A DNA stretch of 6,869 nucleotides from Thermoplasmatota archaeon. GTDB taxonomy: Archaea > Thermoplasmatota > Thermoplasmata > GCA-020350865 > JAUVCJ01. Position 1 is the stretch's first letter, and every line of letters starts with the position of its first letter. Under the pieces are notes generated by a model. The model searched no databases. It was not told the DNA's origin and was given only the letters and a program-made list of their open reading frames with translations. The DNA lies in NCBI GenBank assembly GCA_030595765.1, contig JAUVCJ010000126.1, positions 1-6,869 of the forward strand, in the 5' to 3' direction. Of the stretch, positions 1-5,498 are shown piece after piece. The position numbers and the translations under genes were made by a program.

Positions 1-1
1 G

Positions 2-1015
2 TTCAGCCTCAGGTTGCTGCGGTATCTGGTGTCTGGGAAGGGCATCAAGGTGAATTTTAACGCCGTTGCAAAGAAGCTGGGGATACATCGGACCACTGCA
101 CGAAGCAAGGTGAAGCTGCTTTTTGAGAATCAATTGCTTGATAGACCACGCTATCCTTTTCGCTATCTATTTCAGGAATACCCACTGCTGATTATGGCAC
201 TGGCAGACATCCCTCATTTGCCACAGGCCAGAGCGTTCTTTGAGGAGGATTCGCACATATTTGCAGCCTATACATGCCGGGAAGGGCCCTATAACACACT
301 GCTGATAGAGTTCTTCAAGGACATGGAAACCTATCACTCATGGAGGGAGCGTATCGTTACAGAACAGAAGCTTCCAAGCAGAGAGAATCGAACTAGTGCG
401 GACGTTCATATCTTCAGCAACAAACTTTGTTTCAAGTACGACCCAGCGTGTTTTATCGATAACCTCAAGGTTGAAATGACCAGAACAAAGAAGCTGACCC
501 TTCGGAATAACACACTGAGCAAGACCGATTTTGACATACTGGAGCTGCTCATGAAAGGGCTGTGCATATACCCTAACGAAACATATCTGGCTGCAGAGCT
601 TGGAACGAACAGGAAAAAGATAAGCAGAAGGATAACGTCCCTGATGACCGATGGGGTGGTTGATGAGCCTAAGTGCTATTTCCCAGAGTTGCTGACCCCA
701 CCAGGGTACAACCTGATAATCACCATGCTGGAGCTTAGATCAGGCAAGCAGGAAATAATTAGATACATCAATGAGGACAATAACATACCCCGGGCATTGG
801 ATAGCAGCATTGGAAGATACAATGTGCTGACATTCTCGGCATTCCCGACCATTGACGAGTTTTTCGAGTGGACAGAAAAGTTGACAGCCAGATTTGATGA
901 GAGCATTGGAGCGATATCCAACTTCATCCTGTCATCAAAGGCCAGGCACACAATTAACCCGCAGAAGGTTTCAATAGGCCTTATAGAAAAGAAGCTATGG
1001 GAATTGAATCGATGA
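2..1015 (+). CDS. Tandem winged-helix AsnC/Lrp-like transcription regulator, 5' end cut by window edge
   Basis: Probable DNA-binding regulator. The frame is open to the left edge. A TTG at 14 could serve as a start but has no ribosome binding site, and the coding pattern continues upstream of it, so the gene probably starts outside the window. Counting from that TTG (333 residues), a first helix-turn-helix covers about residues 14-42 (VAKKLGIHRTTARSKVKLL) and a second about 172-215 (LAAELGTNRKKISRRITSL). Each is followed by a domain of about 80-100 residues with matching landmarks (YPLLIMALADI / YNLIITMLEL; GPYNTLLIEFF / GRYNVLTFSAF; YHSWRERI / FFEWTEKL), so the protein is an internal duplication. 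Lining up the two copies suggests only around ten N-terminal residues are missing. The small domains resemble the alpha/beta ligand-binding domains of Lrp-type regulators, but I see no ligand signature. There is no membrane segment. It lies 183 bases before the dehydrogenase start and could regulate it; this is inference. Confidence 0.8.
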   Translation, partial: FSLRLLRYLVSGKGIKVNFNAVAKKLGIHRTTARSKVKLLFENQLLDRPRYPFRYLFQEYPLLIMALADIPHLPQARAFFEEDSHIFAAYTCREGPYNTLLIEFFKDMETYHSWRERIVTEQKLPSRENRTSADVHIFSNKLCFKYDPACFIDNLKVEMTRTKKLTLRNNTLSKTDFDILELLMKGLCIYPNETYLAAELGTNRKKISRRITSLMTDGVVDEPKCYFPELLTPPGYNLIITMLELRSGKQEIIRYINEDNNIPRALDSSIGRYNVLTFSAFPTIDEFFEWTEKLTARFDESIGAISNFILSSKARHTINPQKVSIGLIEKKLWELNR

Positions 1016-1089
1016 CATTGAGAATAATGGGTTTAACGCTTCAAACTTAATAATCTAGTCAATAATAATTAACGACGTTTTGGTATGTT

Positions 1090-1118
1090 TTGCTCAGTAC
1101 TATATGCCATATTGCTCA
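1090..1118 (+). repeat. Pair of TTGCTCA direct repeats upstream of the gdh promoter
   Basis: TTGCTCA occurs at 1090-1096 and again at 1112-1118, a 22-base period, which is about two turns of B-DNA. The pair ends about 28 bases before the TATA box of the dehydrogenase operon, where an activator or repressor could sit. A single repeated 7-mer in a region this size is close to what chance would give, so an operator role is speculative. Confidence 0.25.
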
Positions 1119-1145
1119 ACATTTGAGGCCAGGTTATGCTACTGC

Positions 1146-1153
1146 TTTAAATA
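1146..1153 (+). promoter_or_regulatory. Archaeal TATA box of the gdh operon
   Basis: TTTAAATA (within CTTTAAATAC) matches the archaeal TATA-box consensus bound by TBP. Archaeal transcription usually starts about 22-27 bases downstream, here around 1172-1180. That would give a short leader holding the GGAGG at 1186-1190 before the ATG at 1199. No clear purine-rich BRE is seen immediately upstream. The surrounding intergenic DNA is more AT-rich than the flanking genes, as expected for a promoter. Confidence 0.6.
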
Positions 1154-1185
1154 CATTAGATCCGATTATTCTCTCATAGCCTCAT

Positions 1186-1190
1186 GGAGG
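1186..1190 (+). promoter_or_regulatory. Ribosome binding site that decides the gdh start
   Basis: GGAGG lies 8 bases before the ATG at 1199, an ideal Shine-Dalgarno spacing. An in-frame ATG at 1184 overlaps this motif and has no GGAGG-like sequence before it (CTCATAGCCTC). The motif therefore favours 1199. Use of 1184 as a nearly leaderless start cannot be excluded. Confidence 0.65.
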
Positions 1191-1198
1191 ACAACAGA

Positions 1199-2485
1199 AT
1201 GACCGGAAAAGGATTCAATGCCTACGAAATGGCCCAGACACAGTTCGACAACATAGCAAAGCAGCTAGACCTGGACAGTGCCACCTGCGAGCTACTTAGG
1301 ACACCGCTTAGGGAATATCACTTCTCAGTCCCAGTGAAAATGGATGACGGGAAGACCAAAATATTCAAGGGTTTTCGAATACAGCATAATGATGCCAGAG
1401 GGCCATGCAAGGGCGGCATTCGATTCCATCCTCAAGAATCCGCCGATACAGTTCGAGCGCTCTCCATGTGGATGACATGGAAATGTTCAGTTGTGGACAT
1501 TCCCTTAGGTGGAGGCAAAGGGGGAGTTATATGCGACCCACATCACCTGAGCCAGAGAGAACAGGAAGCACTGTGTAGGGGATGGATGAGGCAGATTCAC
1601 AGGAATATCGGGCCCGAGGTCGACATACCCGCACCTGATGTCATGACAAATAGCCAACACATGCTCTGGATGCTTGACGAGTACGAGCAGATGTCAGGAG
1701 GACATTATCCAGGAGCGATAACTGGGAAGCCTGTAGGAATGGGCGGTTCTCTGGGAAGAACCGAGGCCACCGGCTTTGGAGTGATCTTTTCACTCAGGGA
1801 AGCTCTCAAGGACATGGAGCTGGCGATCAAGAACACAACTGCCGCAGTCCAGGGCTTTGGCAATGTTGGCCAGCATGCAATCGAGCTCTATACCAGATAT
1901 GGTGGGAAGGTCAAGGCCATAGCATGCTGGGATCAGCAGGATCAGACCTCTTATACCTTCAAAAAAGAGGACGGCATGTCTCTAAGCGAGCTCAAAAGCA
2001 TCACCGACAGATTTGGCTCCATCAACAAGGAGAAGGCTAAAGAAAAGGGATATGAGATCCTACCAGGAGACCAATGGTTGTCCCAAGATGTGGACATCCT
2101 CATCCCAGCAGCTTTGGAGAACTCGATAACAGCCGAAAATGCATCCCTCATATCACCAGATGTAAAGATCATTGCCGAGGGTGCCAATGGTCCCACCACA
2201 CCCGAAGCAGATGAGATTATCAATGCAAAAAACATCATGGTAATTCCGGATTTTCTTGCAAACGCCGGAGGAGTGATATGTAGCTACTTCGAACAGGTCC
2301 AGTCCAACATGAATTATTTCTGGACCAAGGATGAGGTGCTGGGAAAGCTCGACGACAAGATGACTAGTGCCTTCTACGCTGTAATGGAGCTATCGAAAAA
2401 GAGAAGCATCCCATTGCGCGATGCTGCATATATTATTGCGATATCCAGAGTTTCAGAGGCCTGCCGCCTGCGCGGATGGGTGTAA
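1199..2485 (+). CDS. gdhA: Glutamate dehydrogenase (Glu/Leu/Phe/Val dehydrogenase family)
   Basis: Cytoplasmic enzyme for reversible oxidative deamination of glutamate to 2-oxoglutarate and ammonia with NAD(P). The 428 residues from ATG 1199 match the usual size of the hexameric family; an alternative start at 1184 adds five. In 428-residue numbering, the N-terminal domain has GPCKGGIRFHP (Lys71), MTWKCSVVDIP (Lys95) and GGGKGGV (Lys107), the expected substrate and catalytic lysines, and PAPDV with the catalytic Asp147. GGSLGRTEATGFGV leads into the Rossmann domain, with GFGNVG at 219-224. The second strand ends in ACWD (Asp245), an acidic residue that suggests, without proving, NAD preference. 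ILIPAALEN, AEGANGPTTPEAD and IPDFLANAGGV are all present. Substrate could be another amino acid in this superfamily, but the motifs fit glutamate best. The stop is 1 base before the next ATG, so the two are co-transcribed. Confidence 0.93.
   Translation: MTGKGFNAYEMAQTQFDNIAKQLDLDSATCELLRTPLREYHFSVPVKMDDGKTKIFKGFRIQHNDARGPCKGGIRFHPQESADTVRALSMWMTWKCSVVDIPLGGGKGGVICDPHHLSQREQEALCRGWMRQIHRNIGPEVDIPAPDVMTNSQHMLWMLDEYEQMSGGHYPGAITGKPVGMGGSLGRTEATGFGVIFSLREALKDMELAIKNTTAAVQGFGNVGQHAIELYTRYGGKVKAIACWDQQDQTSYTFKKEDGMSLSELKSITDRFGSINKEKAKEKGYEILPGDQWLSQDVDILIPAALENSITAENASLISPDVKIIAEGANGPTTPEADEIINAKNIMVIPDFLANAGGVICSYFEQVQSNMNYFWTKDEVLGKLDDKMTSAFYAVMELSKKRSIPLRDAAYIIAISRVSEACRLRGWV
2474..2480 (+). 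promoter_or_regulatory. Weak ribosome binding site inside the end of gdhA
   Basis: GGATGGG overlaps the last codons of gdhA and lies 6 bases before the ATG at 2487. It resembles GGAGG only loosely. With a 1-base gap between the gdhA stop and this ATG, translational coupling is likely. Confidence 0.4.
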
Positions 2486-2486
2486 C

Positions 2487-5486
2487 ATGGGGCAAAGCCC
2501 AGGTCCTGAGCAAGGCACCTCACCCGAGATCACGAGGGCCATCAACGAGATATTAAGCACAGATACGCTCATTCAAGATGAGTATGGCAATAAAACTCGG
2601 GCAGATGTCCTAATCAAGAATATACTCCTAATATCCACGGACTATGACCACTTCATTCTCGAAGAAGAAGGCAGATTGAACGAGCTGTTCATAAATGCCT
2701 ACCGAAAGCAGGAGAGATTCCACATCCCAAGCATTCTCCATTCAAGAGAAGAGGATACGTTGAAAAACCTGATCTCATCCGACTACGATGTGGTATTTCT
2801 CTTCAATCCCCCACAAGAGGATGAGGCACTGGACCTGGCAAAGAGAATTAAACAAAGCCACCCCCACATCCCTGTTGTGCTGATAGGAAAAAACACACCA
2901 GACCTAGGCCATATCCATGAGCATAAGGGAGAGTCAAACCTCGATTGGGTATTCACATGGTCCGGAGATGGCAAGGTTCTTGTTGATATCGTTCAGTTCA
3001 TTGAGCAGCAGATGCTGAGCCAGAATGGATCGAACCCAGAGAATGCGCCCAAGGTTCTGTTGGCAGACCCAAACCCACTTAGATACTCTCAACTCTTATT
3101 CCTGGCGTCTGGAGCTATAACCAACCACATGGACCAGATAATGGATGAGGACCTGCCTAGTGCACAGAAGAGATTCCGACTTCAGAAGAGGCCGCAGATC
3201 TTGATAGCCAGAAATGCAGACGAAGCGGATCGGATACTGAAACAACACGGTAATACCCTCATATTTTTGGCTTTGAATGCAGGGCTGGCACGGGAGAGCT
3301 CAGGCCAGATCTTAGCAACTGTAAAGGACATCATGAAGAGAGATCATAGAATGCAGGTGCTTCTTTTATCCCAAGATGCCAAAGACAAGGAAATCATAGA
3401 AGGCATGGATGCTCAGTTTCAGGATTGCTCAAGCAGCACATTCTCATCACAATTCACTCAAAAACTACGAAAGGGACTTGGGCCGATAACCCTGAACTTG
3501 GAAAATGGAGATGGCATTGTCACGCAGATCAATGATATAAGAGCCCTTGAAAAAGGACTATGGACCCTGCCTGACGAACGCCTAAAAGAATGCCTCAAAG
3601 AAGGCGAAGTACAAATTTGGTTGAGGGCAAGGTTCGAAACCGATCTTGCGGGCCAGATCCAGGCGATGGAGACAGAAGGGATACTGCCAGATGAGCTGAG
3701 GAGAAGGGTCATAGGCCTGATAAAAGAACACAGGACCCGAACCTACAAAGGAGTGTTGACCCAGTACTCCAGAAAGACCTACGGAACTCATGCCAGGTTC
3801 AGCAGGATCGGGCATGGAGCAATGGGAGGAAAGGCAAGAGGGCTGGCATTTATGGACAAGGTGCTTTCAGCCCATCTGCCGGATGGTACGATACCACAGA
3901 TCAAAATTGCCATTCCCCGCACCATAGTGCTATGCTCGGATGTCTTTGATGATTTTCTCAGAGACAACTCCCTTTCCATGGAGGTGCTGGCCAAAATGCC
4001 AGATGACAGGATCGCTCTCAGGTTCATGGAAGCAGACCTTCCTGCCACAGTATTGGGTGATCTGCGCTCCTTCATCCGCGAGACAAAGGTCCCCCTGGTC
4101 ATTCGCTCTTCCAGCCTGCTTGAGGATGCTCTTCATCATCCGTTTGCCGGTGTTTATGCCAGCCTCCTCCTGCCAAACGAGTCATGGGAGACCGACATCA
4201 GGTACCAGGAACTTTGTACAGCCATAAAATATGTCTTTGCATCAGTTTTCTTCCAGAGAGCAAGGACCTACATGCAAACCATCGAACTTGCCAATCAAGA
4301 GGAGAAGATGGCAGTGATAATCGAGGAATTGGTAGGCAAAAAGCACGGGAACATCTACTACCCCACCATTTCAGGGGTTGGGAAGTCATTTGATTACTAC
4401 CCCTCAGGACCTTGTAAGCCCAACGATGGTGTTGTGAACCTTGTGCTAGGCCTAGGAAAGGAAGTGGTGGAAGGTGGGAATTCCTACAGGTTCTGCCCGC
4501 TTCACCCCAAGACGCCAAAGCACGGCACACTTAAGGACCTTCTAAGGCAAGCTCAGCAGAATTTTTTTGCAGTAGATCTAAACGCCTACACCAACATTGT
4601 CCAGAGGGATGAGGACAGCACCATCTGCAAATTCGAGGTCTCTGTAGCCGAATCGCATGGAAACCTAATTCATACAGCCTCTACCTTTAACCCCCAGGAC
4701 GAAAGAATAACCCCTGGTATTGGAAGGGAAGGGCCAAGGATCCTGGATTTTGCCCCAATCCTCCAGCTCAATACCATACCGCTACCAGTAGCAATAAGGG
4801 TCCTGCTCAGGATTGGTGAGATCGCACTAGGCACACCGGTCGAGATAGAGTTCTCAGTTAACCTGCCCACAAAAAAAGGAGAGGATTCGGAGTTGTTTCT
4901 GCTACAAGTTAGAAGCATGGCATCCAATGTCCATGACATCACAGTGCCAATTGGAGAGTTCGACCAAAAGGATGTCCTGGTTCATTCCTTGGATGTGCTT
5001 GGCAATGGAGTGAAACAAGACATCCAGGACATTATTTACGTCAAAAGAGAGGGCTACGAACTATCCCAGAACATGAGGGTTGCCAACCAGATCAGAAAGT
5101 TGAATCAGGAACTTGTCCAAAAAAGGATTCCCTTCATGCTGATAGGCCCGGGCAGATGGGGCTCTACAGACTCATGGCTTGGAATTCCTGTGGGTTGGAG
5201 CGATATTGCAGGCGCCAGCATAATCGTTGAGACCCCAGTGGAGGAAAGACCCATCGACCCGTCGCAGGGTTCGCATTTCTTTCACAACATGATAGCTGCA
5301 AGAACAGCATATTTTACCCTAACCCGGTCAAACGGAGGCATCATAGATTGGGAATTTCTTGAGGCTTTGGATGCCGTTCAGGAGACACATAACCTTAGGC
5401 ATGTCAGATTGACCGACCCAATTGAGGCCCGTCTTGATGGTAGCGTAGGGGAAGGACTGATCCTTAAACCCAAAAATATCGAATAA
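2487..5486 (+). CDS. PEP/pyruvate-binding (PPDK N-terminal domain) protein with two degenerate receiver-like domains
   Basis: Large soluble protein of 999 residues. The start at ATG 2487, just after the gdhA stop, is preferred over an upstream in-frame TTG (2421) that would overlap gdhA by 65 bases. Residues about 44-175 look like a receiver domain (NILLIS, then YDVVFLFNPP, IPVVLIG), but the phospho-acceptor Asp position is Phe. Residues about 187-330 look like a second one (PQILIARN, NTLIFLALNAG, MQVLLLS), again without the Asp. A PPDK/PEP-synthase ATP-binding domain follows at about 440-815: GHGAMGGKARG (442-452), VIRSSSLLED with Arg540, MAVIIEELVG (608-617), GLGKEVVEGG (655-664), EIE (786-788) and LLQVRS with Gln807 and Arg809. 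The phosphohistidine and PEP-barrel domains are missing. Instead there is a C-terminal domain with LIGPGRWGS (885-893) and DPSQGSHFFHN (924-934). As I recall, similar proteins occur in several bacterial phyla, often annotated as PEP synthase. It probably binds ATP; reaction and partner are unknown. Confidence 0.85.
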   Translation: MGQSPGPEQGTSPEITRAINEILSTDTLIQDEYGNKTRADVLIKNILLISTDYDHFILEEEGRLNELFINAYRKQERFHIPSILHSREEDTLKNLISSDYDVVFLFNPPQEDEALDLAKRIKQSHPHIPVVLIGKNTPDLGHIHEHKGESNLDWVFTWSGDGKVLVDIVQFIEQQMLSQNGSNPENAPKVLLADPNPLRYSQLLFLASGAITNHMDQIMDEDLPSAQKRFRLQKRPQILIARNADEADRILKQHGNTLIFLALNAGLARESSGQILATVKDIMKRDHRMQVLLLSQDAKDKEIIEGMDAQFQDCSSSTFSSQFTQKLRKGLGPITLNLENGDGIVTQINDIRALEKGLWTLPDERLKECLKEGEVQIWLRARFETDLAGQIQAMETEGILPDELRRRVIGLIKEHRTRTYKGVLTQYSRKTYGTHARFSRIGHGAMGGKARGLAFMDKVLSAHLPDGTIPQIKIAIPRTIVLCSDVFDDFLRDNSLSMEVLAKMPDDRIALRFMEADLPATVLGDLRSFIRETKVPLVIRSSSLLEDALHHPFAGVYASLLLPNESWETDIRYQELCTAIKYVFASVFFQRARTYMQTIELANQEEKMAVIIEELVGKKHGNIYYPTISGVGKSFDYYPSGPCKPNDGVVNLVLGLGKEVVEGGNSYRFCPLHPKTPKHGTLKDLLRQAQQNFFAVDLNAYTNIVQRDEDSTICKFEVSVAESHGNLIHTASTFNPQDERITPGIGREGPRILDFAPILQLNTIPLPVAIRVLLRIGEIALGTPVEIEFSVNLPTKKGEDSELFLLQVRSMASNVHDITVPIGEFDQKDVLVHSLDVLGNGVKQDIQDIIYVKREGYELSQNMRVANQIRKLNQELVQKRIPFMLIGPGRWGSTDSWLGIPVGWSDIAGASIIVETPVEERPIDPSQGSHFFHNMIAARTAYFTLTRSNGGIIDWEFLEALDAVQETHNLRHVRLTDPIEARLDGSVGEGLILKPKNIE

Positions 5487-5490
5487 AGGG
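5487..5490 (+). promoter_or_regulatory. Ribosome binding site of the second PEP/pyruvate-binding gene
   Basis: AGGG directly follows the preceding TAA and is 8 bases before the ATG at 5499. A competing ATG at 5491 opens a frame that stops after about 20 codons, so 5499 is the real start. The 12-base gap has no room for a promoter or terminator. Confidence 0.5.
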
Positions 5491-5498
5491 ATGATACC

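Noticed and set aside
1078..1091. Two TTTT tracts after the regulator as an archaeal terminator
   Set aside because: Runs of only four T, interrupted and without a hairpin, are too weak to call a terminator, although transcription of the regulator may end near here.
1085..1126. Tiny 13-codon frame in the intergenic region (possible leader peptide)
   Set aside because: It has no ribosome binding site, lies upstream of the predicted transcript start for gdhA, and has no coding character.
2421..2486. Upstream TTG extension of the large PEP/pyruvate-binding protein
   Set aside because: It overlaps gdhA by 65 bases, has no good ribosome binding site, and its residues (LHILLRYPEFQRPAACADG) are an out-of-frame reading of conserved dehydrogenase sequence; ATG 2487 fits the operon spacing.
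3930..4139. Antisense and alternative-frame ORFs across the three large genes, e.g. here and at 676-951, 1951-2238, 4198-4530 and 6095-6436
   Set aside because: They are shadows of strongly supported genes: their translations show no domain pattern and they lack ribosome binding sites or promoters.
2487..5486. Calling the large protein a true phosphoenolpyruvate synthase (ppsA) or PPDK
   Set aside because: Only the ATP-binding N-terminal domain is present; the phosphohistidine motif and the PEP-binding barrel with its catalytic Cys are absent, so the full reaction is not supported.
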